A DNA stretch of 64,000 nt from Salvelinus alpinus (lineage: Eukaryota; Chordata; Actinopteri; Salmoniformes; Salmonidae). Where the stretch lies: contig NC_092098.1 of NCBI RefSeq assembly GCF_045679555.1, positions 21,110,038 through 21,174,037 on the forward strand. The letters run 5' to 3'. The translations under genes and the position numbers were made by a program. Of the stretch, positions 11,895-36,400 are shown piece by piece. Position 1 is the stretch's first letter, and each line of letters begins with the position of its first letter. The notes beneath the pieces were generated by a model, which worked only from the letters and a program-made list of their open reading frames with translations, had not been told where the DNA came from and made no database searches.

Positions 11895-14800
11895 CTAGTC
11901 CACCCAGATAACATGGGGGTCCACGGGGTCTCCACAGGTGCTGGCGTGCATCTGGATGTGGGACAGAGGGAACCTGAAGGAGCAGAGAGGGCAGGGCACC
12001 ATGGACTCTTCTAGGCTGGCGGGAGAGACAGGGAAGGGGCGGGGAACAGGGGTCACAATCCCCCCAGGGAGCTTCCTGGTCTCCACCTGCTGGCAGGAGG
12101 CGGCGTGGAGCGGCAGGTACTCTGCAGTAAAGAACACTGCAGCATAGAGAAAGAACAGACAACGGGTGTCAATACTACTGTTGATTGTAACAGTGAATCA
12201 ATATACAGTATGTCATACAGTCCACGAAGAGACAGAATAAGAAGCCAACAAACACACCTCCGCATATTGGGCATGTGGTCTCAAGGTCACCAGTGTCCTG
12301 AGGCTCTGGAGATGGGTGAGGATAAGGGGCTGTGGCAGTGTGTTGTAGAGTAGCTATTGGCCTCTTACTGACTGCAGGTTTTCCGTGCTTACTAGAGGTG
12401 GTGCCATTCAGCTGGTTCTGCCTGGGAGGGAGGTAAAGAACAGAGATTCATGCTGAGAGATACTTGTGAGCTAGAAGTTGCTCCTATGTGCAGATCCAGG
12501 ATAAGCTTACCCTCCCAAAATGATCCATGGGGTGGAGTATAGAGGAATACCTGCTTTTGGAGTTTGGTTTTCTCTTCAGGTGTCTTTGAGAAGTATTTTC
12601 CTTGGAGCTGCAAACTGTGCTTAAACAAGCCATTGAAGCTGAAAAACATCACAACTAATCATTTGTCAAGCTTAGTGTTGCCCAAAAAAATTACCAAGCA
12701 AAATGCATGGTATTTCTGAGAGCTGAGGTGTTTACCTGTGTGAGGGTGTATATTTCCCATATTTCCAACTGGCTTGCCTTTGTTGGGTGTAGCTGTATGA
12801 GCCCCTGGCTTTCCCTGGTTGGGGATATGGGTAGTTGCATCTGGCTTGGCTGTGGGAGTGGAAGAGGTTGCTGTATTCTGAGTGCCAGAGAATGATGTGT
12901 GACTGGGAGACAAGGAAGTGGAAGGAAGGGGAAGGGAACGCCTGGCAGCCTGGGACGCTGTGAGGACCATACGAGCTGTCCGGCTCAGAACCACACCCTC
13001 CCTGACAGCAGAGGGAGACAAACCAAGGTGTAGGTGATTTTCTGTAAAAGTATTTATTAATTCAATGCTGTCTAATCTGTTTGACAGTGCCTCATACAGA
13101 ACTCAAAATTCCTCCACTTACCCTTTCATTCCCCCAAAGAAGGTTCTCTGCACAGCAGGGCTGGACAGCCATTCTCTCACGCCTGATGCCGATTTGTCTG
13201 GGGTTGTCTGAATAGAGAGAAGGTCAAAGGAGAGAGAGTGAGAATACAAGCACACACTTCTGGCCTCTGATGTTTACCAATAATACATATCTCTTGTATA
13301 TTCCCAAATTATAAACTGGGTTGTTCAAGCCCTGAATGCTGATTGGCTGACATACTACTGGTATGACAAAACATTTATTTTTACTGCTCTAATTACGTTG
13401 GTAACCAGTTTATAATAGCAATAAGGCACCTCGGGGGTTTGTGGTATATGACCAATATACCACGGCTAGGGGCTGTGTCCAGGCACTCAGCGATGAGTCA
13501 CGGATAATAACAGCCTTTAGCTGTGGTATATTGTCCATATATCACACCCCCTTGTGCCTTACTGCTTAAGACTATACACACTTACATTCATCTCATAACA
13601 GTCCAAATCGATCACCATAGGGTCGTTCCATATGATTTCAATCACCTAAAATCAGATTTTCACAAATGTTGTAGCTTAAACCCTTACATCTGAAGTGTTT
13701 GTATTGTGCCCGTTATCGGTTGAGACACAGTATACTCTTGAATACAGGGTAAAAGTGAATGAAATCGTATGGAACAACCCCATAAGACAAATCTACAACT
13801 CTTATCTGTTTTAAATATAATTCAGTCATTTAGCAGATGCTTGTAACCAGAACAATACTTTGTGGGGGGGGTGGGGGTAAGACAGATGTCTTAATTAACA
13901 TACTATTTGAAGAGGTAGGGTTCAAACTTTTTCGCAGGATGGGCAGGGACTCTGCTGTCCTAGCATCAGGGGGAAGCTGGTTCCACCATTGGGGTGCCAG
14001 GACAGAGGAGAGCTTTGACTGGGCTGAGCGGGAGCTGACCTCCCGTAGGGGTGGGTGGACCAAGAGACCTGGGCCCAGTTTCCCAAAAGCATCTTAAGGC
14101 TAAGTTCATCGTTAGGACCTCCGTAGGAGCAATGTTAAATCCCTCAGCTGTTTCCCAAAACCATCGTTATTAACGTTGAACTTGAAAACGCTTGTGATGT
14201 AACACCTGCCTCAGACCACTATTAGAACAACCAAGTGCATTGTTAAGATGCTTTTTGCCCTCCTATGTCACTTTATACAGAGAAGATCTCCGCTAAACAT
14301 AGAATCACGTGGTTTATCCGTCTCTCTGTGACCACCAATGACCAGAAAAAAGTTGACTACAATACAAAGTTCCCAATGTCTTTGCAATTGATACAAACAA
14401 GTGATGTATAAAAAGACACTTCAAATGAAAATATAAACAGTAAACTACAGACTCATGTTCAATCATTTTGTTTATATTCTGGTACTTGTAGGCTACTGTC
14501 TGTAAGTCTCAATATATTTCATGTGTAGTCTAACATGTGGGCAATGATGTGACAAATTGGTGATTTAGTGCATTTTTATAGGGTAAGCATTAGAATAAGC
14601 CACCTCGATATTTGCAGCCGTAGGTGGTAATATCTTTCTAGTAGCTATTCCGTCGTCAAGTATTGTGAAATAATTATAATGTTAAGGTAAGATTTGAGTG
14701 GAGAAAGCTGACCCGAGAGCAGCGCTCCCTTTCTTTTGATCCTATCAGTATCAACACACGCTCTAACAACGCACTTAACGATTGTTCTCTCTGCATGGTG

Positions 14801-15433
14801 TTTTGGGAAACGCATGTTATATCTTTGGATTTTGTAAGAAAGATGCAACAAGGTCTACTGCTATCAGGAAACCGGGCCCAGAGGTGTTCTCTGCAATTTA
14901 CTGTACTGTTCTCTCTGAAGAGTTCACTGCCAAGCCCTCAGTCTATACACACACCTGACCCTGGTTCTCTTTGCAAGTCTGTGTGGAGCCCTCCTCGCTC
15001 TCCTCCAGGGGGCTGCGGATGCGCAGGAAGGACAGGCCAAACTGAGAGCGCTTGTTAAAAGGCTGAGTGCAGGTTACTCTCACCCGGTCCCAGCTGTCCT
15101 CTGCACCTTCTGACAGGAAATCACCTGGAGGGGGGGGGGTCAATTGTTTTGACTAAAGGAGGGTTACTAAAGAAGCATCTTCGGACACTGATTCTCATTC
15201 CCTTCATCTATATTGCATGACATATCAGTCCTACTATTGTCATAGGGCTGAGATCCATCCAGTCTATCTGGTCTCACCTTTCTTGAACATTCTCACTCTT
15301 GTCAGCCCAGTGCCCTGTCGCGATTCTGCTGGACTCATCAGTGTTGCTGTTGGCAACAGGGTGATATAGGGCTGGTCCAGGGGCCAAGAGGACCGGCCAA
15401 CATCAATCTGAATGAACGCAGATCCAAAGTTCC
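11895..15433 (-). pseudogene. xndc1: Second copy of xndc1 exons 3-9 (unit B), lacking exons 1-2
   Basis: The seven 3' exons of xndc1 recur here with unchanged reading frames and splice sites: exon 3 at 15433-15278, last exon ending in the stop at 11895. Exons 1 and 2 and the promoter were not duplicated, so the copy has no start of its own. It could be reached only by read-through splicing from unit C, or be silent. The coding text equals unit C wherever I compared translated frames. The intron 3 G-run directly before exon 4's acceptor is one base shorter. I label it a partial gene copy because nothing inside its exons is visibly broken. Confidence 0.85.
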
Positions 15434-15538
15434 CTACAAATTACACAGCAAGTTGGGAAACGGTCATTAAATTGTATGGAACATCAAAACAAAACGATAA
15501 CAGTGTCCCATTGTGTGTTTACTACAATACATAAACTT

Positions 15539-16039
15539 AGCCCCCCGACACATAAACTACTGCAGCATAAATACTGGAGGCTGAGACATTAGGGGTCAGG
15601 AGACACTGTGGCCCCATCCGATGATACCCCCGGACAGGGCCAAACAGGAAGGATATAACCCCACCCACTTTGCCAAAGCACAGCCCCCACACCACTAGAG
15701 GGATAGCTTCAACCACCAACTTACCATCCTGAGACAAGGCCGAGTATAGCCCACAAAGATCTCCGCCACGGTACAACCCAAGGGGGGGCGCCAACCCAGA
15801 CAGGAAGATCACATCAGTGACTCAACCCACTCAATTGATGCACCCCTCCTAGGGACGGCATGATTGAGCACCAGTAAGCCAGTGACTCAGCCCCTGTAAT
15901 AGAGGCAGAGAATCCCAGTGGAGAGAGGAGAACCGGCCAGGCAGAGACAGCAAGGGCGGTTTGTTGCTCCAGAGCCTTTCCGTTCACCTTCACACTCCTG
16001 GGCCAGACTACACTCAATCATATGACCCACAGAAGAAAA
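15539..16039 (-). repeat. Dispersed teleost repeat fragment starting at the B/C junction
   Basis: Same fragment as at 7674-8174, with the same edge at the unit junction. The next element is again the Tc1-like relic. Confidence 0.6.
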
Positions 16040-16045
16040 TTAAAA

Positions 16046-17408
16046 AAATCACATTTACATAACTATTCAGACCCTTTACTCAGTACTTTGTTGAAGCACC
16101 TTTGGCAGCGATTACAGCCTTGAGTCTTCTTGGGTATGACGCTACAAGCTTGGCACACCTGTATTTGGGGAATTTCTCCCATTCTTCTCTGCGGATCCTC
16201 TCAAGCTCTGTCAGGGTGGATGGGGAGCGTTGCTGTGCAGCTATTTTCAGGTCTCTCCAGAGATGTTCGATCGGGTGCAAGTACGGGCTCTGGCTGGACC
16301 CTCAAGGACATTCAGGGACTTGTCGCGAAGCCACTCCTGCATTGTCTTGGCTGTGTGCTTAGGGTCGTTGTCCTGTTGGAAGGTGAACCGTCGCCCCAGT
16401 CTGAGGTCCTGAGCCCTCTGGAGCAGGTTTTCATCAAGGATCTCTCTGTACTTTGCTCCATCCATCTTTGCCTCGATCCTGACTAATCTCCCAGTCCCTG
16501 CCACTGAAAAACTTCCCTACAGCATGATGCTGCCACCACCATGCTTCACCGTAGGGATGGTGGTAGGTTTCCAGACCAAAGAGTTCAATCTTGGTTTCAT
16601 CAGACCAGAGAATCTTGTTTCTCATGGTCTGAGAGTCTTTAGGTGCCTTTTGGCAAACTCCAAGTGGGTTGTCATGTGCCTTTTACTGAGGAGTGGCTTC
16701 CATTTGGCCACTCTACCATTAAGGCCTGATTGGTGGAGTGCTGCAGAGATGGTTACAGAGGAACCCTAGAGCTCTGTCAGAGTGACCATCGGGTTCTTGG
16801 TCACCTCCCTGACAAGGCCCTTCTCCGATTGCTCAGTTTGGCCGGGCGGCCAGCTCTAGGAAGAGTCTTGGTGGTTCCAAACTTCTTCCATTTAAGAATG
16901 AAGGAGGCCACTGTGTTCTTGGTTATGTTGAATGCTGCAGACATTTTTTGGTACCCTTCCCCAGATCTGTGCCTCGACACAATCCTGTCTCGGGGCTCTA
17001 CGAACAATTTGTTCAACGTCATTGCTTGGTTTTTGCTCTAACATGCACTGTCAACCGTGGAACCATATATAGACAGGTGTGTGCCTTTCCAAATCATGTC
17101 CAATCAATTGAATTTACTGCAGTTGGACTCCAATCAAGTTGTAGAAACACCTCAAGTATGATCAATGGAAACAGGATGCACCTGAGCTCAATTTTGAGTC
17201 TCATAGCAAAGGGTCTGAATATTTATGTAAATAAGGTATTTTTTTAATACATTTGCAAACATTTCTAAAAACCTGTTTTCACTTTGTCATTATGGGGTAT
17301 TGTGTGTAGATTGCTGAGGATTTAAAAATATATATATTTCAGAATAAGGCTGTAACGTAACAAAATGTGGAAAAGGTCAACGGGTCTGAATACTTTCCGA
17401 AGGCATAT
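16046..17408 (-). mobile_element. Tc1-like DNA transposon relic (unit C)
   Basis: Third copy of the same insertion, equal to unit B at the one site where unit A differs. The shared truncation of its left end shows that a single ancestral insertion predates the triplication. Confidence 0.85.
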
Positions 17409-17652
17409 GAGATTAGGGAATAAAATGGTAATAACATGGTAATAGTATGGTAACAAGTTATAGTTACAATTAAAACATTCATTGCCCAGTATGGTTGTAT
17501 TCCTGTTCCAGGGTAATCTCGGTTTACCCAGAATTTAAATCTTGCATACTTTATTTTTACGTAGTCTGTCCAAGAGAGATTAGTTCCAGGGTAATGCACC
17601 ACATACTTTGTGCATAGTGACTATATCGGCATAAGCACAAACAGGATCTAAC

Positions 17653-18265
17653 CTTGAACTCAGGTTCCTTCTTGGAAGCTTACGGATCTCCCTTCCGAGG
17701 CCGAAGGCACTGAGCATGGCATTGTATGAGGTGATGGACAGATAGGCCATACTGTCAATGCCACGGTAGGTGTTGAGACAGGTAGAACTTCAGCAGGTCA
17801 TGCTGCCGCCCATTCCAGCACTCTAGACAGGCACAGGTGATCTTGTGTGAATGTGGGATGACGTGGCCCTTCTAGGTCAGCATGGTGACAATCTCATACA
17901 GGTCCTTCTGACAGGCCAGGGTCAGCGGGATCATGCCGGGGCAAACTGCAAGTCGTCAATGGAGTGGTCGAAAATGGCCAGGGAGAAGGATTGCACATCC
18001 ATCTTGTTGCTCTTCTCCTGGTCCAGGCAGTTGAGGAGCATCTTCACCACACAGGGTTGATGGATGTCGATGGCGACCAGTAGAGCCTCATGGATCTGGG
18101 AGAAGTCAAAATTGTTGCCCAGGTGGATGGACAGGTTGAGGGCCTCCAGCTGATGGATGATGCCGTCGCCAGGCTTCAGCAGGCCACACACCTTTATTAT
18201 GTTCCTATCCTGGATGGCACCGATCCACGCCTCTTCATCTTCACCATCTCCTGCCATTGCTCTAG
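17653..18265 (-). pseudogene. trpc2: trpc2 ankyrin-region exon, disrupted (unit C)
   Basis: This is the third copy, with the same frameshift and in-frame TAG (17872-17874). It lies about 1.5 kb downstream of the intact xndc1 stop at 19760, which matches the mammalian Xndc1-Trpc2 order. No further trpc2 exon follows before the next unit begins at 15538. Confidence 0.8.
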
Positions 18266-19759
18266 CTAAAACCACAAGGAGACACAGAGAGTTCATTGCT
18301 TTGATATTTCTGAATCCAAACCATAAATTAATACAAAAATGTATAATAAAACTGCAAAACACAAATCACTATTAAATCATTTGTTTGCACTGGGTAGTCT
18401 ACAGATGAACATTAAGATATTCATAAAGGAAATTTGTGAGTAGCATGCAGTATCAAGGTATGACACAGGACAAAATAGCCTTATAATCTGAGAAATTAAC
18501 AGGAATAAACATTATGAAGACATAAGTAGACAAAATGTAATGTTACTATGAAGACCACCCCTAGATGAAATTGCAAGATACTATCAAGACCATCAGTAAT
18601 AATAGCTTTCTATTCTAGTAAATCTGTTCATATTCATTCCTGTCATTTTTCTTCATTGTATGCATTTTGTTTACTGCTTTTCAAATCATTTGTAGTCTCA
18701 TTGTAAAGCACTTTGAGCTGCAAATAATGTATGAAAGAAGATTTACAATTTAAGTTTATTATTGCAGTATTAAACTAAATTGACCTACATTCTACTACAA
18801 AATTCATACCTTACTTCTTGACACATTTTACATCATATTTCAATCTATTGTTTCACATATTTTCTTTGCCAAGTTTTTTCAAATACACTAACCTTGAGGT
18901 TTCCCATTGTTTCTTTAGTGAAAGTGACAGACAGTAATTGTCCGTAATGTGAGGTTACATTAAATTGGTGGAAATCCAAGCGCCCTGGTTAATCGAGGCT
19001 AAGAGCTTGGTAGGAGAGAACGGCAGTGAGGTCCACTGACTGCTGTTTGGGCTCAGTGTCAAGAACGGCTCACTGTGGTAATGTGCTCTCGGCTGACTAC
19101 ACAGGTTAGGTTGGTTAGAATGTCTCGCCACAAACCAAGTAACACATCTCTACTCCCCTGGGACAGGACTAATTAAAAAGCAACCATTTCAGTGTTACAC
19201 ACATGGCAAGGCCCAAACCAGGGAGTGGCCCTTGCCTTCCATACCAAGCCTCTTAACATTATCACTGGAAATGCTCCCCAGTGGAAACACTGCAGATGAG
19301 ACAGTGTTAACAGGTAGCAGGAGTAATTAACATTCCCTGTGCAACAAGTTGTGGTGAAAAAAAACAAGGAACAGCCAAGACAAAATAAATCACAGTTAAT
19401 TTAATTGATAATTTCAATTATGTGATAACTTCCGAAAAAATATGTACTGAACACAGTCTATGATTGATGCTGTTTATAGTATACAATATATTATAGGTCA
19501 TCATTAGCACATAGCATGTGTAAACAGTGCAAGAACAAACCGCCTTCAATGAGCTCAGGAGAGAACCAATCACTCAGAGCAGAGTGGGGAATAGAGGTAG
19601 ACAGAGAGAGATTCGTTATTTTTCCAGGTATATAGCTACAGAACAAGTCAGTAAAATACAAATATACATACAGTATATTAAAAACAAAAGATTATCCACG
19701 TTTGCTGCACTGCCCACTGATTAAAAGCAAAAACGTGTTACTATACAATGCATTCTTTC

Positions 19760-22700
19760 CTAGTCCACCCAGATAACATGGGGGTCCACGGGGTCTCCAC
19801 AGGTGCTGGCGTGCATCTGGATGTGGGACAGAGGGAACCTGAAGGAGCAGAGAGGGCAGGGCACCATGGACTCTTCTAGGCTGGCGGGAGAGACAGGGAA
19901 GGGGCGGGGAACAGGGGTCACAATCCCCCCAGGGAGCTTCCTGGTCTCCACCTGCTGGCAGGAGGCGGCGTGGAGCGGCAGGTACTCTGCAGTAAAGAAC
20001 ACTGCAGCATAGAGAAAGAACAGACAACGGGTGTCAATACTACTGTTGATTGTAACAGTGAATCAATATACAGTATGTCATACAGTCCACGAAGAGACAG
20101 AATAAGAAGCCAACAAACACACCTCCGCATATTGGGCATGTGGTCTCAAGGTCACCAGTGTCCTGAGGCTCTGGAGATGGGTGAGGATAAGGGGCTGTGG
20201 CAGTGTGTTGTAGAGTAGCTATTGGCCTCTTACTGACTGCAGGTTTTCCGTGCTTACTAGAGGTGGTGCCATTCAGCTGGTTCTGCCTGGGAGGGAGGTA
20301 AAGAACAGAGATTCATGCTGAGAGATACTTGTGAGCTAGAAGTTGCTCCTATGTGCAGATCCAGGATAAGCTTACCCTCCCAAAATGATCCATGGGGTGG
20401 AGTATAGAGGAATACCTGCTTTTGGAGTTTGGTTTTCTCTTCAGGTGTCTTTGAGAAGTATTTTCCTTGGAGCTGCAAACTGTGCTTAAACAAGCCATTG
20501 AAGCTGAAAAACATCACAACTAATCATTTGTCAAGCTTAGTGTTGCCCAAAAAAATTACCAAGCAAAATGCATGGTATTTCTGAGAGCTGAGGTGTTTAC
20601 CTGTGTGAGGGTGTATATTTCCCATATTTCCAACTGGCTTGCCTTTGTTGGGTGTAGCTGTATGAGCCCCTGGCTTTCCCTGGTTGGGGATATGGGTAGT
20701 TGCATCTGGCTTGGCTGTGGGAGTGGAAGAGGTTGCTGTATTCTGAGTGCCAGAGAATGATGTGTGACTGGGAGACAAGGAAGTGGAAGGAAGGGGAAGG
20801 GAACGCCTGGCAGCCTGGGACGCTGTGAGGACCATACGAGCTGTCCGGCTCAGAACCACACCCTCCCTGACAGCAGAGGGAGACAAACCAAGGTGTAGGT
20901 GATTTTCTGTAAAAGTATTTATTAATTCAATGCTGTCTAATCTGTTTGACAGTGCCTCATACAGAACTCAAAATTCCTCCACTTACCCTTTCATTCCCCC
21001 AAAGAAGGTTCTCTGCACAGCAGGGCTGGACAGCCATTCTCTCACGCCTGATGCCGATTTGTCTGGGGTTGTCTGAATAGAGAGAAGGTCAAAGGAGAGA
21101 GAGTGAGAATACAAGCACACACTTCTGGCCTCTGATGTTTACCAATAATACATATCTCTTGTATATTCCCAAATTATAAACTGGGTTGTTCAAGCCCTGA
21201 ATGCTGATTGGCTGACATACTACTGGTATGACAAAACATTTATTTTTACTGCTCTAATTACGTTGGTAACCAGTTTATAATAGCAATAAGGCACCTCGGG
21301 GGTTTGTGGTATATGACCAATATACCACGGCTAGGGGCTGTGTCCAGGCACTCAGCGATGAGTCACGGATAATAACAGCCTTTAGCTGTGGTATATTGTC
21401 CATATATCACACCCCCTTGTGCCTTACTGCTTAAGACTATACACACTTACATTCATCTCATAACAGTCCAAATCGATCACCATAGGGTCGTTCCATATGA
21501 TTTCAATCACCTAAAATCAGATTTTCACAAATGTTGTAGCTTAAACCCTTACATCTGAAGTGTTTGTATTGTGCCCGTTATCGGTTGAGACACAGTATAC
21601 TCTTGAATACAGGGTAAAAGTGAATGAAATCGTATGGAACAACCCCATAAGACAAATCTACAACTCTTATCTGTTTTAAATATAATTCAGTCATTTAGCA
21701 GATGCTTGTAACCAGAACAATACTTTGTGGGGGGGGTGGGGGTAAGACAGATGTCTTAATTAACATACTATTTGAAGAGGTAGGGTTCAAACTTTTTCGC
21801 AGGATGGGCAGGGACTCTGCTGTCCTAGCATCAGGGGGAAGCTGGTTCCACCATTGGGGTGCCAGGACAGAGGAGAGCTTTGACTGGGCTGAGCGGGAGC
21901 TGACCTCCCGTAGGGGTGGGTGGACCAAGAGACCTGGGCCCAGTTTCCCAAAAGCATCTTAAGGCTAAGTTCATCGTTAGGACCTCCGTAGGAGCAATGT
22001 TAAATCCCTCAGCTGTTTCCCAAAACCATCGTTATTAACGTTGAACTTGAAAACGCTTGTGATGTAACACCTGCCTCAGACCACTATTAGAACAACCAAG
22101 TGCATTGTTAAGATGCTTTTTGCCCTCCTATGTCACTTTATACAGAGAAGATCTCCGCTAAACATAGAATCACGTGGTTTATCCGTCTCTCTGTGACCAC
22201 CAATGACCAGAAAAAAGTTGACTACAATACAAAGTTCCCAATGTCTTTGCAATTGATACAAACAAGTGATGTATAAAAAGACACTTCAAATGAAAATATA
22301 AACAGTAAACTACAGACTCATGTTCAATCATTTTGTTTATATTCTGGTACTTGTAGGCTACTGTCTGTAAGTCTCAATATATTTCATGTGTAGTCTAACA
22401 TGTGGGCAATGATGTGACAAATTGGTGATTTAGTGCATTTTTATAGGGTAAGCATTAGAATAAGCCACCTCGATATTTGCAGCCGTAGGTGGTAATATCT
22501 TTCTAGTAGCTATTCCGTCGTCAAGTATTGTGAAATAATTATAATGTTAAGGTAAGATTTGAGTGGAGAAAGCTGACCCGAGAGCAGCGCTCCCTTTCTT
22601 TTGATCCTATCAGTATCAACACACGCTCTAACAACGCACTTAACGATTGTTCTCTCTGCATGGTGTTTTGGGAAACGCATGTTATATCTTTGGATTTTGT

Positions 22701-23876
22701 AAGAAAGATGCAACAAGGTCTACTGCTATCAGGAAACCGGGCCCAGAGGTGTTCTCTGCAATTTACTGTACTGTTCTCTCTGAAGAGTTCACTGCCAAGC
22801 CCTCAGTCTATACACACACCTGACCCTGGTTCTCTTTGCAAGTCTGTGTGGAGCCCTCCTCGCTCTCCTCCAGGGGGCTGCGGATGCGCAGGAAGGACAG
22901 GCCAAACTGAGAGCGCTTGTTAAAAGGCTGAGTGCAGGTTACTCTCACCCGGTCCCAGCTGTCCTCTGCACCTTCTGACAGGAAATCACCTGGAGGGGGG
23001 GGGGGTCAATTGTTTTGACTAAAGGAGGGTTACTAAAGAAGCATCTTCGGACACTGATTCTCATTCCCTTCATCTATATTGCATGACATATCAGTCCTAC
23101 TATTGTCATAGGGCTGAGATCCATCCAGTCTATCTGGTCTCACCTTTCTTGAACATTCTCACTCCTGTCAGCCCAGTGCCCTGTCGCGATTCTGCTGGAC
23201 TCATCAGTGTTGCTGTTGGCAACAGGGTGATATAGGGCTGGTCCAGGGGCCAAGAGGACCGGCCAACATCAATCTGAATGAACGCAGATCCAAAGTTCCC
23301 TACAAATTACACAGCAAGTTGGGAAACGGTCATTAAATTGTATGGAACATCAAAACAAAACGATAACAGTGTCCCATTGTGTGTTTACTACAATACATAA
23401 ACTTCGTTGTCAATATTGATGAGCCTTACCCACATCGATGTATCCAAAGTATGAGGCTCGCTCCAGCTGCAGTTCTGCTCTGAGGACTCCACTTCGGTCC
23501 TGGGGGTTGCACAGCCACGACCTGCTGTCTCCACCCACAACACACAGGTTCTCCACACAGTTCTTGGGGTCCTGCACCATTTCAATATAATTAACTAGGA
23601 GCTACATGTATAGCTACTGATGCAACCCATGTGACATGGCTACAAACGCTGTTCAGTAGCTGAATATTTCTCATCATGCCAAATACATTTCGTTAATGCT
23701 AGCTGCCTAGATAATTTAACTACCTAACGTTACTGAGTTTCTAACTATAGTTAGCTAGCTACTCATTGCTAGCTAGCCCTAGTCTACTTGCAGTAAGCTA
23801 AGTTAGTTGACAGTTAAATACACGAACTTACCTGTGACGTGAATGAAACGACGTGTTTAATTTTCAATGGGGCCAT
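19760..23876 (-). CDS. xndc1: xndc1: XRCC1 N-terminal domain-containing protein with two UBZ4-like zinc fingers (nine exons)
   Basis: Exons read on the minus strand are 23876-23832, 23571-23430, 23299-23144, 22989-22820, 21072-20987, 20866-20601, about 20519-20416, 20282-20123 and 20001-19760. Phases agree and give 456 residues ending in VIWVD and a stop. Residues 1 to ~160 match the XRCC1 N-terminal fold (start MAPLKIKHVVSFTSQ; core QIDVGRSSWPLDQPYI; later EDSWDRVRVTCTQPF). Next come RTFF and SRTARMVL blocks and a Ser/Thr/Pro/Lys-rich linker. Two zinc fingers close the protein: CPIC...HAASC (~372-391) and CPLC...HASTC (~425-444), both of Rad18/UBZ4 pattern. A role in DNA-break repair is inferred from the XRCC1 and UBZ domains. 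In mouse the homologous exons are joined to Trpc2. Here a stop ends the frame before trpc2. The start of exon 7 is the weakest point: the better-looking acceptor at 20503 would break the frame. Confidence 0.85.
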
Positions 23877-24091
23877 ATTAAGGTAAAATTAATTAGCTGT
23901 TTGTTTATGTAAAATCCAAGAGACCATCAGCTGTACAGTTTGTTACTCGTACTTTTTTCCCGCCACCAGAAAACAACCACTGCTGTGCGTGTTGACAAAC
24001 GGAAAAGGAACTCGCGTGCAGTGTTTAGATTGGCCCTTCGGTTTCCCAAACCGGAAATGGCATGCGCTAGGAATTAACAGCACTCCCGAAG
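23877..24091. promoter_or_regulatory. Divergent promoter between xndc1 and rnf121
   Basis: Only 215 bp separate the xndc1 start codon (minus, 23876) from the rnf121 start codon (plus, 24092). The interval has ETS-like accggaaatg (~24050) and gaagatggcggggg over the rnf121 start, which fits a YY1 element placed at a start codon. No TATA box is obvious for either gene. This is typical of housekeeping bidirectional promoters. Confidence 0.6.

Positions 24092-36400
<12,309 letters not shown>

Larger units (their letters stand above)
7674..15538. repeat. Tandem unit B of the 7.87-kb triplication
   Basis: This is a complete 7865-bp unit, bounded on both sides by the same junction (acataaactt / agcccccc). 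Differences from units A and C that I noticed are T instead of G near 10477, T instead of C near 15298, and a G-run one base shorter (15130-15139). Such a low difference count means either a very recent duplication, ongoing gene conversion, or an assembly duplication. Feature positions in B equal those in A plus 7866, or plus 7865 beyond the G-run. Confidence 0.95.
15539..23404. repeat. Tandem unit C of the 7.87-kb triplication, next to unique xndc1 5' exons
   Basis: The third copy leaves the repeat at 23404, where the sequence continues into unique DNA with xndc1 exons 2 and 1 instead of another agcccccc junction. It is therefore the only copy joined to the gene's promoter. Positions equal those in unit A plus 15731 up to the G-run. 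Units A and C differ at only two positions that I noticed. Confidence 0.95.

Noticed and set aside
20503-20510. Strong-looking acceptor (gtttttcag) for xndc1 exon 7
   Set aside because: Using it breaks the phase between exons 6 and 8. The upstream acceptor at 20520 keeps it. I keep this open because the motif is better.
1-23404. CRISPR-like or satellite array
   Set aside because: The repetition is three long gene-bearing units, not short repeats with spacers.
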